The notes under the pieces: generated by a model
What the model was told of the DNA's origin: nothing
Database searches by the model: none
The model's input: only the letters and a program-made list of their open reading frames with translations
Translations under genes and position numbers: made by a program
Source of the DNA: Paratinospora sagittata
Lineage: Eukaryota > Streptophyta > Magnoliopsida > Ranunculales > Menispermaceae
Reading direction: 5' to 3'
DNA length: 64,000 bases
Assembly (NCBI GenBank): GCA_035771175.1
Contig: CM069598.1
Location: 3,331,931-3,395,930, forward strand
Shown: positions 1 to 9,603 of the stretch, one piece after another
Layout: each line of letters starts with the position of its first letter
How positions within the stretch are numbered: position 1 is the stretch's first letter

Positions 1-410
1 ATGAGTGTTCGAGCGAAGTATGCATCAACACTCTCACCCTCTTTCATCTGTAGAACCTCAAACTCCTTCCAAAGAGCTTGGAGTTGTGCTCTTTTGACTC
101 TTGTGGAACCCTGGTACTTCTGCTTCATAGAGTCCCAGATGTGCTTAGCAGTGTCTCTGTTGAGGATTGTCTCCATAATAGTTTGATCAATGGCTTGGAA
201 CAGATAATTCTTGACCTTCAAGTCTTTCAACTTCTGGTCTGCAATTGATTTTTGTTGTGCTTCAGTGACTCCTTCTGCAGGGATTCCAGTCTCCACCAAA
301 CTCCAATACTCTTTTGAACGAAGAAAATTTTCCATAAGCATGGACCAATGATCGTAATGGCCATCAAACTTAGGAATTGCAAGTTGAACAAAATTATTTT
401 CAGCTGCCAT
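1..410 (-). mobile_element. Copia retrotransposon gag, N-terminal part (runs off window)
   Basis: Read on the minus strand from the ATG at 410, the frame stays open for 136 codons to the window edge. It begins MAAENNFVQLAIPKFDGHYD and continues with the W-x-LMENFLRSKEYW and QKYQGSTRVKRAQLQ motifs of the Copia gag (UBN2/retrotran_gag) domain that forms the virus-like particle. The start lies about 70 nt downstream of a tRNA primer site and of an LTR at 495-694, the normal order at the 5' end of a Copia element. The absence of stops suggests a fairly recent copy. The rest of the element lies left of the window, so its coding capacity is unknown. Confidence 0.88.
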
Positions 411-478
411 ACTTCGATTCTCTCTCTTCTTTAAGAAACTGCAGTTTCTTTTCTCTCACAATCAAGCCCCGTGATGGA

Positions 479-490
479 GCTCTGATACCA
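479..490 (-). other. Primer-binding site of Copia element (tRNA-iMet)
   Basis: The minus strand reads TGGTATCAGAGC, the standard complement of the initiator-methionine tRNA 3' end used by plant Copia elements to prime minus-strand DNA. It lies four bases inside the LTR boundary at 495. Confidence 0.88.
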
Positions 491-494
491 AATT

Positions 495-694
495 TGTTGT
501 AAACTCTAAGCACACATTCATTCAAAATAAGCTGTTGGCTTATATAAACCTTACAAAAAGATAAACTTGAAACAAACAACATCCTAATGACATGGTAATT
601 AACTAAGGAAATGGTCAAACTCTTCCTAAATGTCCTAAATAATAGGACTTATTAACTAAATGATCTTTTGACAACTTCAACTATAACCCCAACA
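495..694 (-). repeat. 5' LTR of the minus-strand Copia element
   Basis: This is a 200-bp LTR. On the minus strand it starts TGTTGGGGTTATAG and ends TTTACAACA, giving the expected TG...CA termini, and is followed directly by the primer site and gag. The far LTR is outside the window, so the target duplication (AGAAG at 695-699 on this side) cannot be checked. The LTR abuts PPR-like coding sequence, so the element inserted into a PPR gene or pseudogene. Confidence 0.82.
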
Positions 695-1170
695 AGAAGT
701 ACGATGATTTCTCCATCGAAGGATTCCCCATTAGAATCATTAAGCTTTATGGGCAAGCAGGTATGTTTAAACAAGCCCTCAAAACTTTCAACCAATTGCC
801 AGATCTCAAGTGCCATCGGACGGTGAAATCTTTTAATGCCCTTCTTAACGCTTGTATTGATTCGAACAAGTTTGACGAGGCTGAGAAGATTTTTTGTCAT
901 GTAGCAATACCATAATTGGAGGGTTTTGTAAAATGGGTTCTTTGGATTCTCTGCACTTGCAATGTTGGATGAGATGGAGGGATTAAATTTGAAGCCCAAT
1001 TTGATTACTTTCAATAAGATTATGCACGGGCTTTGTGATGTCGGGCGGTGGAGCGACGATTTCGAGAAAATCTGGAGTAGAATGGAAAAGAGCCATGATG
1101 TTTACGTGATGTTAGATGTTTCAATGCCAAGGTGCGTGCACACTGGTGCTTCAGGGGAACACGTCTAAGG
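695..1170 (+). pseudogene. PPR gene fragment, disrupted
   Basis: From about 698 the plus strand translates into P-class pentatricopeptide repeats: IRIIKLYGQAGMFKQALKTF, then RTVKSFNALLNACIDSNKFD. A stop (TAA at 913-915) interrupts it. PPR-like sequence resumes in another frame from 962 (LKPNLITFNKIMHGLCDVGR). The pattern resembles the short mitochondrial P-class PPR proteins of the At3g13150/At1g55890 type. The 5' part is cut off by the Copia LTR at 694, and the C-terminal repeats are missing or unrecognisable. It is a pseudogene: an LTR insertion, at least one nonsense change and a frame change. Further 5' sequence may lie beyond the retrotransposon, left of the window. Confidence 0.72.
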
Positions 1171-2128
1171 CTTTCGAGTTTTGTTAAACAATTCAACACT
1201 GGCGGATACTATAGAATCAAGCCTAGGTCTTTGCGTGTCATACTTTTACTCGAAGAGTACTACCGGGATAAGAATAAGAATATGGATATTGATAGGAAGT
1301 ATAACAGGTTAATGGAGAAGCTATACTCTGTTATTATTTTTATTTCATTATACTTTGTTAATTCACAAGCCCCCAATTATATACTTTGTTATCATTGACA
1401 GTTATAGGGCAAATTTTTAACAAAATTCGGATCATATTGATTTCGAGGAAGTTTATATGCCTTATATATCGTTCGTGGTATTACAATTTGGAGTTTTTCG
1501 CTAGTTCGACAAAGCCATTTATGAAATCAGATTCGCCTTTCTCAAGAATAATTTTTCATTTTACTAATATTACATTTTTACTGAAAAAAGATAATAGTGT
1601 CATTTAACTTATATACAAAGACTTAACATATTTTCTAAAAAATCATAACAGTTTTACAACAATTATGTTAACATTGAAATTCACCTGCCACGTTCCAGGA
1701 TCTCCCAGGCAGAAAGATGATTTTGATGTTCATTACACTGAAATTTAATGTATTTCATTGGAATTGAAATTTATTCTGTTCAATTGTAACATTACAGGGT
1801 TCAGTTTTCCAAAACAAAAACAAAAACAAAACTACAGGATTCTATTTTGAACAATTACCTCATTGTAAAATCCGAATCTTATATTTATAATGGCATCATT
1901 GTAACAGAATCCAAAGACTGATTCTTGTTTGTGAAAATATACCTCGTATAAATGTTCTTGTTTCGGATTTTTTTTTTAAACAAAACTAAAGAGAGTTTAA
2001 TACAATTCAAAAAGTTTGTCAAAAAAAAAAAAGCAAAAAACAAATGTTATACTATGGTTCCGATTTAAGACAACATGAAGAGAAGCATTGTAAAAATATA
2101 GTTTTTAAGAAGAATCGAGTAACAATAC
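1171..2128. other. Intergenic, no gene seen
   Basis: AT-rich sequence with several A-runs. A short open frame at 1132-1398 has no recognisable family and may be the decayed 3' end of the PPR pseudogene. I see no RNA gene or element boundaries here. Confidence 0.5.
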
Positions 2129-2221
2129 GATGCCTCAGAATTGCAGAATGTCAGCAAGGCTTAAAAGCCAATCAGTCCCGAAAGATGGTGTAATTTGTTA
2201 AGTGATTTCATCACAGGCATC
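2129..2221 (-). ncRNA. snoR39BY: Box C/D snoRNA, snoR39BY type (25S and 5.8S rRNA 2'-O-methylation guide)
   Basis: The 93-nt minus-strand RNA has every part of a C/D snoRNA. Terminal stem GATGCC pairs with GGCATC. Box C is GTGATGA, D' is CTGA, C' is the degenerate TGCTGA and D is CTGA. A small GGCTT/AAGCC hairpin separates D' from C'. The guide before D' (ACACCATCTTTCGGG) pairs for 14 bases with the conserved 25S rRNA segment CCCGAAAGATGGTG; the fifth position selects the G equivalent to yeast 25S Gm805. The guide before D (ATTCTGCAATT) pairs for 11 bases with 5.8S rRNA AATTGCAGAAT; the fifth position selects G79, a known plant 5.8S methylation site. This pair of targets is what I recall for plant snoR39BY; the name is less certain than the class. 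It would act in the nucleolus with fibrillarin, NOP56/58 and the 15.5K protein. Confidence 0.88.
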
Positions 2222-2770
2222 AAAGGAAAAGTCATTTCTATAAGAAGATAAAAAGAAATGAAATCAAAGATAATACAAAGAAGCAAAACGAAAGAAAATG
2301 TATGTCTCATGGCCAATCCCAAGAGGTAATGGCAGCAACGCTGCTCCACAAGGCGATGGAATATGAGACCGCCATTCGACGGAGGAACTCTCTAGAAGAA
2401 GAGAGAACCATCAACGTCGATCGGCTCTATTTGCGACGTTTACTTTGGAATTTGCGAACATTGAAATGTTCGCTCCAATCTATAAAGAAAGGAGATTTTC
2501 AGCCAGAAAACCTTCCCCGTCGCTCCGATCCGTTCTCTGAAACCTAACAAACCAGTACAAAACCACACCTAAGACACAAAAAAATCTAAAACTCTTTTCT
2601 CCAAATCTCTCAAAGGCAACGCAGATCTTAACTTGAATAAATCGATGCCGGCTGAAACTGTAGAAAACAAATTGAAAGAAATAGAACAGACGCTGAAAAA
2701 TTAACCATAAGAAATCTAGATCGAGAAGATACCGAGTTCTAGAGCTATCCTTGTTGAAAATCGAACGATT
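2222..2770 (-). other. Probable transcribed leader or non-coding host of the snoRNA
   Basis: About 550 nt lie between the inferred start site and the mature snoRNA. No long frame with family similarity exists on the minus strand; a plus-strand frame at 2302-2547 (81 codons) is unrecognised. Candidate splice signals are present, so the snoRNA could be processed from an intron or exon of a non-coding host. I see no second C/D snoRNA, because no further ordered C and D box pair follows. Confidence 0.4.
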
Positions 2771-2792
2771 GATGAAGAATGTGTGATGGGCA

Positions 2793-2990
2793 TATTTATA
2801 GAGTGAGGTGCTTCACTTCTGTCGTTGGATGTGTAGTTCGGACGGTCAGGAAGTTTCTTAGATTTTCATATCATGGTCTTGAAGTTTTTTGAAGCCGTCA
2901 ATTTGTGACCTGTTATATGATTAGGGTTTCAGTTCACTTAAAAGCGTCCAACTAAAAGCTAAGGCCCACTAAGAGAAAACGAGGCCCATT
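2793..2990 (-). promoter_or_regulatory. snoRNA promoter: TATA box, telo-box and two site II elements
   Basis: On the minus strand, TATAAATA (2793-2800) lies about 25-30 nt upstream of the inferred start near 2765. Further upstream are a telo-box AAACCCTAA (2921-2929) and two TGGGCC/GTGGGCC site II elements (2963-2969 and 2983-2988). Telo-box plus site II is the combination established for plant ribosomal-protein and snoRNA genes and bound by TCP-class factors, which fits an rRNA-modifying snoRNA downstream. Transcription from here is inferred. Confidence 0.68.
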
Positions 2991-3208
2991 TGACATTTAT
3001 CAAGTCATGGGATCGATCCCATCTCTTTAATCTTTTTTTTTGTTGTTGTGTGGAACCATCTTTTTAATCTTTGGTAAAATTCTAATTATTATAAAAATAA
3101 GTATTTTTTGGTATATTTAATTTTTTTTTACAAAGGCAGGTGTAAAAACTCTTACCTATGTTGGGTTTAGAGAAGGATACTATTAGGTTTATTACACGCT
3201 ACCTTACC

Positions 3209-3433
3209 TTTTTTTTTTTTTTTTGAGATCTGGGTGTCCGAGCCAATTTGTGCACATTCGACTAATTCTAGAGATACAAGCCCTTAGCCCGCAAAGGGGG
3301 CACTCCCCTAAAACCATAGGAAAAATCTTAGTTTAGGCTCGTATATACTATGCAGAACAAGTGAATAAGGCTCGAACTCGTGACATCTCGGTAACTTGTC
3401 CCTCAACCCAACCATTTGACCAACGCCTCTTTC
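3209..3433 (-). mobile_element. tRNA-derived SINE with poly(A) and target duplication
   Basis: On the minus strand the element starts near 3433 with an A-box (TGGTCAAATGG), then a B-box-like AGTTCGAGCC, and ends in a poly(A) seen as the T-run at 3209-3224. Direct repeats flank it: ATTACACGCTACCTTACC on the left (3191-3208) and ATTACACTACCTTACC on the right (3435-3450). Internal Pol III boxes, A-tail and long target duplication define a SINE mobilised by LINE machinery. The family was not identified. Confidence 0.8.
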
Positions 3434-3450
3434 ATTACACTACCTTACCT

Positions 3451-4640
3451 TGTATTGGAAGAGATTATTTCCATGACTCAAGCTTCTGACTATCAAATTG
3501 CATTTAAAAATGAAAGTATTTTTATGTATATTTTTTTAATAGGAATTGAACATTTGTTTGATTCAATATTATTTTGGGCTTATGCTTTAGAAGCGAGAAA
3601 AGAAAAGATTAACCAACATAAAATAGAAAAATATATGAATTAAAGAAATTCTCTAGTGTCAAATGGCAATAGAAACTTGTGGGAACTAAAGCCAAATCAC
3701 AAAAAATATGGTTCCCCCTTTTCTATTTTATTACCATTAATTTCTATACCATACCAAGGAATGTGTTGCTAGCAATTTGACTAATCCCTATAAAAATAAT
3801 ACAAGAAGTTTTGGTTTTGAATTGCTTTACAATTACCGCATCAATTAGTATTTATGTAAAAATAAACTGACATAAATACCAATGGATTGAATGAAGGCTT
3901 TTTATTTTTATTTATTTTTAATTCAAAGTGATGTTCCTCGTTAGTCAGCTTATGCACCATATGCTGGAAAATATTGATGTGAAAATCCTATTTTAATATG
4001 AATGAAAAATTGGAAAAATGGAAAGGTATATTAAAAGAGTGTATCCTTCACATAACACCTATTCATTTAAAAGGATGTGACCTTTTAAATGGTGTCTATT
4101 ATCATGTATAGACATGTCTTTACAAAATGTCTCTTCCCATGGTGTCTCTTTGATTTGCACACTTTAGGTAAGTATAAATAGTTCCCGCTAGAGTCATTAA
4201 TTAATGATCTGATTAGATTTAATTAGAATATATATTCTTTATTTTAGTCATAATGTGTGTGTAAGAGAGAACTAAACATATATTGATTCGTTGATCTTAT
4301 AATTTGAAGTGCTATTATTATAATATGTGATCGTTGTATCCTGAGAGACAATCGTCATTAGACCGTGAGCACCAGTGCATGACAAAATTGTCTTAAGGAC
4401 AGAATCAAACTCCAGCCTCGATTAATTTACTTCGTATTCTACTTTGTAAGTAACGCACTATATCCTACATGGTATCATCTCATTTAATTGCGTGTGAGCG
4501 TCTCTACAAGTGAAATGAGGATGGCACAGTAAGTCCATTAGCCAAGGTAATCTGCCATTTTAAGCCATTTGAGTAGTGTTGCCAAATGTTGGCGTAAACT
4601 AAATGAATATTTATACTTGCAAGTTTTAAACAATAGGAGG
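3451..4640. other. Intergenic, no gene seen
   Basis: AT-rich sequence. The short frame ending at 3643 has no recognisable motif. No element termini or RNA genes were found. Confidence 0.5.
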
Positions 4641-4757
4641 GGGTGCTATCATGCCATCACTAATGCACCAAATTCCATCAGAACTTTGTAGTTAAACGTA
4701 CTAAGATGGGTGACCTCCTGATAAGTCCTCACGTTGCAAAAAAAAAAAAAAAAAAAA
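4641..4757 (+). pseudogene. Retroposed 5S rRNA pseudogene with poly(A) tail
   Basis: 4641-4737 follows plant 5S rRNA from its 5' end (GGGTGCTATCATGCCATCAC) through CCATCAGAACT and GATGGGTGACCTCCTG to the terminal GTTGCA, then runs straight into about 20 A residues. About 17 nt of the middle (the TGCTTGGGCGAGAGTAG segment) is missing, apparently lost between two short GT repeats. Several substitutions are present. A poly(A) tail is not part of a 5S gene, so this is a reverse-transcribed copy or the head of a 5S-derived SINE rather than a functional rRNA gene. The flanking TTTTAAACAA/TTCTAAACAA may be a weak target duplication. Confidence 0.82.
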
Positions 4758-5562
4758 TTCTAAACAAACAGAGCAATTCTAAGAATTATACATAAAAAAT
4801 TCACATTATTTTATAGCATTCCACGCTGAAGAATGAGATTTGCTGAGAGTAAAAGCCAACAAACTCATCCACCCAAAAACACCCGAATTTTCAGATGCCG
4901 TGCCGTCTTGGGAGTTGGCAGAAGACAAAGCTTCTTCCGCAATTCATCTTATTCACCACTTTTTAACTTTTCATTCTCCAACCATCCTTCTCGTTTATCC
5001 ATGTTAATCTCTTCAAATCCTGAGAAACTCTCTAATACAAGAACCATCTGATTCACTTCATCCTTACTGAAAACCGCCAAAAACAATCACACCCACTTGA
5101 TCAAACAGTCTCTTCATGCTACCCTTTTCTCAAAAACTTCACTTTTTCCAGCATTGTGAACAACAGCACTATATAAGTAACTAAAAAAAATTATAGGAGT
5201 AACTTAAGGAAGGTGAAAAGTCTGAATGCAGAAGCTCAAGGAGCTTCAAAATTTTCAACTACCCAGTACTCGAGAAGTGCTTTCAAAGCCTTAAAATTTG
5301 GATTCTAAGTCCAAACTCGTGGGCAACTTTTTAAGTTTTTGAATTAAGTGCAACAAACAACCCCACGAGTGTTCCATGCTTTTCTTCAGCAACTATGTTC
5401 CTGAATTCGAGAAGCCTCCTGTGGTTTTCGAGCATTTTGCTGGGATGCCCATTTGATCAAGCATTGGTAAGGTAACAAAAACTGTAGAGAAACTTAACGT
5501 GAGAAATCAGATTAAAGTTGAACGAGGTGTGCTGCTGTAGAGATTTTGCACGAGTCCTGAAC
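4758..5562 (+). other. 5' flank and leader of the NPH3-like gene
   Basis: No coding gene recognised; the 72-codon frame at 4833-5051 has no family motif. The segment just before 5563 probably holds the promoter and 5' UTR of the downstream gene. No clear TATA box was chosen. Confidence 0.4.
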
Positions 5563-7881
5563 ATGGAAGCTCCTACAAGTCCAAAAGCAAGTTCACTGGC
5601 TCTTAGTCCTTACTCATCTCCAAATGTTGGAGCCTTGCTGAAGATTAAGATGACAGCATGGTAAAATGATCAGTAATTCACTGTTCTATCCTACTAGATG
5701 AATGTTCTTTTTTTTTTTGTTTTTTTTTTGAAGTTTTTGATCTTGTAAGGTTTTCTGCCAATTCAGGAGTCAAGAAACTGGTCTACCCGTTTCCGTTCGG
5801 GTTCGTGTTTGCAACAAAGTCTTCAATCTTCACAAGGTAAAAGAACTGCGAATTCAAGAGTAAAACTTGATGTTTGAACCGTAATAACTTAAAGAGTGTT
5901 GTAACTTCTAACCTTTTGTTCACTTATGACAGTACCCTCTTGTTTCAAAGAGCGGATACTTCAGAAAGGCACTGAGTGAGAAAACAGAAGTTAAGCTACC
6001 AGATAATTTTCTCGGAGGATCTGAGGTCTTCGAAATGATTGCCCTTTTCTGCTACGGGTCTTCAGCTCTTATTGATCCTTTTAATGTCGCAGCCCTTTGC
6101 TGTGCTGCCGAGTTCCTAGAAATGACAGAAGCTTACAGTTTGGGCAACTTGTGCGAGCGGGCAGACCTATATCTTAATCAGGTTGTCCTACAGAACTGGG
6201 ACGATACATTGATCGTTCTTCAAAAGTGCCAAACACTTCTTCCCTTATCCGAAGAGCTCCTAATTGTGTGTCGCTGTGTGGAGTCCCTTGCGTTCATGGC
6301 TTGTATGGAGATTTTAGATCCAGAGAGGAAACGAAACAGACCTGTTCTCACCATGGAGGCCTTTGCAAATCAAACTTGGTGTTGTGAGGCCGTGAAGGAA
6401 ATTGCAGGGCAGGAACTATGGATGAAAGATCTTATAGCTTTGCCATTTGACTTCTTCAAAAGGATAATTAGGTCCCTGAGAAGACAAGGCATGAAGGAGA
6501 AGTACGTTAGTCCCATTATTGTTTTCTATGCAAACAAATGGGTTCTCAACAAGAAGACCCATCAATTTTTGGAGCAAAAAGATGAAAAAAATAGGTCTGA
6601 AAATGCAAATACAAAAGTTTCAATCATTCTACAGGGTATACTTGATTTGCTACCAATGGAAGGAAGGACAAGCAAAGTAATTCCAGTGGGATTTTATTTT
6701 GCATTGCTATCAAAAGCTCTTGATCTCAATATAACAAGTGATAGTAAGGCAAAGCTGCAGGATCATATTGCAAATATGCTTCACTTGGCATCACCCGAAG
6801 ATTTCTTACTTCCAGTTCCAGGAAGTGAAATGAAAGTCATTTCATCCAGTGTTCAGTTGTCTACAATGGAAAACATAGTTTCTACCTGCATATCTTCTAG
6901 CAGAGATACAGATCACACACCATCAGATAAAATGTATGTTGTTGCGGAACTATGGGATAGGTATCTTTCTCACATAGCTATTGATCCAAGCATGGTGCCC
7001 AAAAGATTCATGAATCTCATTGAGGCCGTACCAATATCATACCGACGCACTCACGATCATCTCTATAGAGCAATTAGCATCTTTCTAGCAGTAAGCTCAC
7101 AACTTTCAGCATCTCACAGTAGCTATGAACATATATATTTCACATGCATGTTCTAATTTTTTATTCTTAGGAGCACCCGAACATATCTCAAGAGGACAAA
7201 GGATCAGTATGCAAGTACCTAAATTGCCAGAAACTATCACAGGAAGCAAGCATTGAAGTTGTACAAAATGACTCAATGCCACTGAGATTAATTGTACAAG
7301 CACTATTTGCTCAGCAGCTGAATACACACGAAGCCTTCAGATATTGCTCTGATTCATTCAGATACACTCATTTCGGAGACTATTCTGGTGTCCTCTCAAG
7401 CTCGAGACATTCAAATCCGAAAAGCCAGATTATAGAAACACCATCAAAAGAGGGAGATGCTGATGCAGGTGTTACACCCTTGGGATTTCTGCTGCAGAAA
7501 AATACTTCAGTGCAGAGGTCTGGATTCTCAAGAGAGGATTATGAATCCACAAGCTTTAGGATTCAAAACCTTGAAAAGGAACTCAATGCCTTGAAGAGAA
7601 GCCTTCAAATGCAGAAGATCTCAAATGAGTCGGCACCAAATCCTGCCAAATCACAGAGCTTGAAGCCTTACCGTTCAGACGGAAGAATGCTGAGTAAGAA
7701 GAATAATCCAATGGGACAATTCACCAGTTGCATCAATTCTGTCAGTTTTGATTCTCAGAGAAAGTATGCCAGTAGATTATTTAAGATATTTAGGAGGATG
7801 GCCCAGTTCGGTAAAAGCAAATCAAAGAGAAAGCCAGGTGGTTTTGGTCAGTTTCCCAAGTCGCGCGAACAAAATTCCTAA
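5563..7881 (+). CDS. BTB/POZ-NPH3 domain protein (NPH3/RPT2-like)
   Basis: Exons 5563-5660, 5767-5836, 5933-7090 and 7171-7881 join in frame across GT-AG introns to encode 678 residues. The N-terminus carries the BTB fold typical of this family (VRVCNKVFNLHKYPLVSKSG, about residues 40-65, then LPDNFLGGSEVFEMIALFCY). The NPH3 domain follows, with VSPIIVFYANKWV, ILDLLPMEGRTSKVIPVGFY, DHLYRAISIFLAEHPNIS and the hallmark CQKLSQEA...PLRLIVQALFAQQL. A basic, likely coiled-coil tail closes the protein. Family members are plant-specific membrane-associated adaptors, often CUL3 E3 substrate receptors, acting in phototropin and auxin-transport signalling; the role of this member is unknown. The ATG at 5563 opens the first exon that splices in frame to the BTB. 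A premature stop lies in intron 3, so reading through the 7090 donor would lose the C-terminal half of the NPH3 domain. Confidence 0.92.
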
Positions 7882-7978
7882 AGACACAATATGTATGAAG
7901 CTGAACAATAGATATGGAATGAAGATTAAACTATATACTGAAGAAACGCATATTTTAACATATATCAAATATCTATAG

Positions 7979-8110
7979 TTTTTTTTTTTTTTATAAGTGG
8001 TTCGGTTTGGACCCATGACTTGAGGCTAGCATTCCACTTGTCGGCTAGCATTCCACTTGTCAAACTATTGAGCCAAGGGTTCAGCCCCTGATTATAATAT
8101 GTATGTATTC
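7979..8110 (-). repeat. Degraded SINE-like fragment with internal 20-bp duplication
   Basis: On the minus strand there is an A-box-like TGGCTCAATAGTTTGAC, a B-box-like GGGTCCAAACC and a terminal A-run (seen as T at 7979-7992). Inside, GCTAGCATTCCACTTGTC is repeated in tandem at about 8025-8060. It sits just past the NPH3-like gene, probably in its 3' flank. No convincing target duplication was found. Confidence 0.45.
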
Positions 8111-8244
8111 ATGCTTCATGCATCTAAATGTAAAAATGCATGCAAAAAAACATGGAAGGAAGGACCAAACATGCAACATACAGAGTATGATAAATAGTAT
8201 TTCCTCTAAAAATTGAATAATTCATTTATGATATCCACCTTTGA

Positions 8245-9603
8245 TCAAGACCTGCTTAGATCTGGAACATAACCGGCATCCTTTAAGACACAAGTTAGTT
8301 CCTTGATCATCTCGTATATCTTCTCAGTTTGTTTGTGACTTTTATCTCCAACAAGAAAGGCATAGACTTCCCTTTGGACCTCAATCCAACTACAAGCAGG
8401 TTCCTTTTTCACCTTCAACATTCTCATCACCTCCCGTACTACTTTAACATTTTCCCACATCCCGAAAGCAGCATAAGTATTGGACATAACAACATGCTTC
8501 CCAGCATTTTCTGGCTCCAAATCAAAAAATCTCTTTGCTGCAAGTTCCACCAATCCCAAGTCTCCATGATTCCTACAAGCCCCAATCAATGCACCCCAAA
8601 CGACACTGTGTTTATCACAAGGCGAATTCTTAACAAACTCATAAGCCTCATTCAACTTTCCCGCACGCCCTAAGAGATCAACCATGGCTGCATAGTGTTT
8701 TGCCCTTGGCCTAATACCATAATCTCTTGTCATCGAGTAAAAATACCTCCAACCCTCACTAATTAGACCACCATGGCTACACGCAGAAAGAATGGCAAGA
8801 AAAGTAACATAATTGGGTCTAAAGCCTTCGTCCATCATTTGATGAAACAGCTCCAAAACCTCTTCTATTCGTCCATGTAAGCCGTACCCAGAGATCAAAG
8901 CTGTCCAAGTAATAACATTTCTCTCTAACGCCTTGTCAAACACTCTACGAGCATCACAAGGACTACTACACTTAAAATACATATCCATAAGGGCACTGTT
9001 AACTACAACATTATTCGTAATTTGACTCTTGATCATGACACTATGCACCTGCTTCCCCTGCTCCAGAGTCGCCTGCTTAGCACAAGCCCGGAAGACAGAC
9101 GCAAAAGTAAACTGATCCGGGTGCACACCGCTCAATCTCATCCTATAATAAAGATTCAATCCCACTTCTTCAAGACCATTTTGCACATTCCCGGATATCA
9201 TAGCGTTCCAGGAAACCACACTTCTGTGCAAAATTTCATCAAATATGATATGGGCAGTCCTTAAATCTCCATTTTTTGCATATAAAATCACTAATTTTGT
9301 GAATAGATATTCGTTGGGATCAAACCCAGTTGTTATCATTTGCGAATGAATTCTTCTACCTCTCTTGAATTCTTTCCTGAATATGCATTCCTGTAATAGA
9401 AGCGCGTAAGTTTGCTGATCCACTTGTGATTTTGTCCCACATAATAGTTCTACTGCTTCTATTATTCTTCCAGAATGACATAGATTCTTCAATTTTTCAT
9501 TAAACTCAAGCAAGTTCGTGTTGATTTGGCGCGAAAAATGCAAATATCTCAACCGTTGCAAGCCCATGTGGAGAACAGAACAGTTGATTAATATGAAATT
9601 CAC
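8245..9603 (-). CDS. PPR protein, PLS class with E domain (At4g16470-like)
   Basis: This is an intronless 452-residue protein. After a short, possibly organelle-targeting N-terminus come PLS-type pentatricopeptide repeats (QQTYALLLQECIFRKEFKRG, SVVSWNAMISGNVQNGLEEV, NVITWTALISGYGLHGRIEE, YVTFLAILSACSHGG) and then an E/E+ domain (VVWGALIGACRNHGDLGLVE ... ACSWIEVQREVYAFLVGDKS). It lacks a C-terminal DYW deaminase. Such proteins bind specific organellar transcripts one base per repeat and usually specify C-to-U editing, recruiting a DYW partner in trans. The sequence closely matches what I recall of Arabidopsis At4g16470. The start used is the first Met; a second Met at residue 13 is possible. 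The gene lies tail-to-tail with the NPH3-like gene. Confidence 0.93.
   Translation of the reverse strand: MNFILINCSVLHMGLQRLRYLHFSRQINTNLLEFNEKLKNLCHSGRIIEAVELLCGTKSQVDQQTYALLLQECIFRKEFKRGRRIHSQMITTGFDPNEYLFTKLVILYAKNGDLRTAHIIFDEILHRSVVSWNAMISGNVQNGLEEVGLNLYYRMRLSGVHPDQFTFASVFRACAKQATLEQGKQVHSVMIKSQITNNVVVNSALMDMYFKCSSPCDARRVFDKALERNVITWTALISGYGLHGRIEEVLELFHQMMDEGFRPNYVTFLAILSACSHGGLISEGWRYFYSMTRDYGIRPRAKHYAAMVDLLGRAGKLNEAYEFVKNSPCDKHSVVWGALIGACRNHGDLGLVELAAKRFFDLEPENAGKHVVMSNTYAAFGMWENVKVVREVMRMLKVKKEPACSWIEVQREVYAFLVGDKSHKQTEKIYEMIKELTCVLKDAGYVPDLSRS

Noticed and set aside
1132..1398. 88-codon frame after the PPR pseudogene as a separate gene
   Set aside because: Partly overlaps PPR remnant sequence and shows no independent family signature.
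2302..2547. 81-codon plus-strand frame beside the snoRNA
   Set aside because: No family motif; it lies antisense to the inferred snoRNA precursor and is probably chance in a GC-richer leader.
3416..3643. 75-codon frame at the SINE edge
   Set aside because: It begins inside the SINE and target duplication and continues into AT-rich DNA with no recognisable domain.
4641..4757. Functional 5S rRNA gene
   Set aside because: The central part is deleted and a poly(A) tail follows, so it is a retroposed copy.
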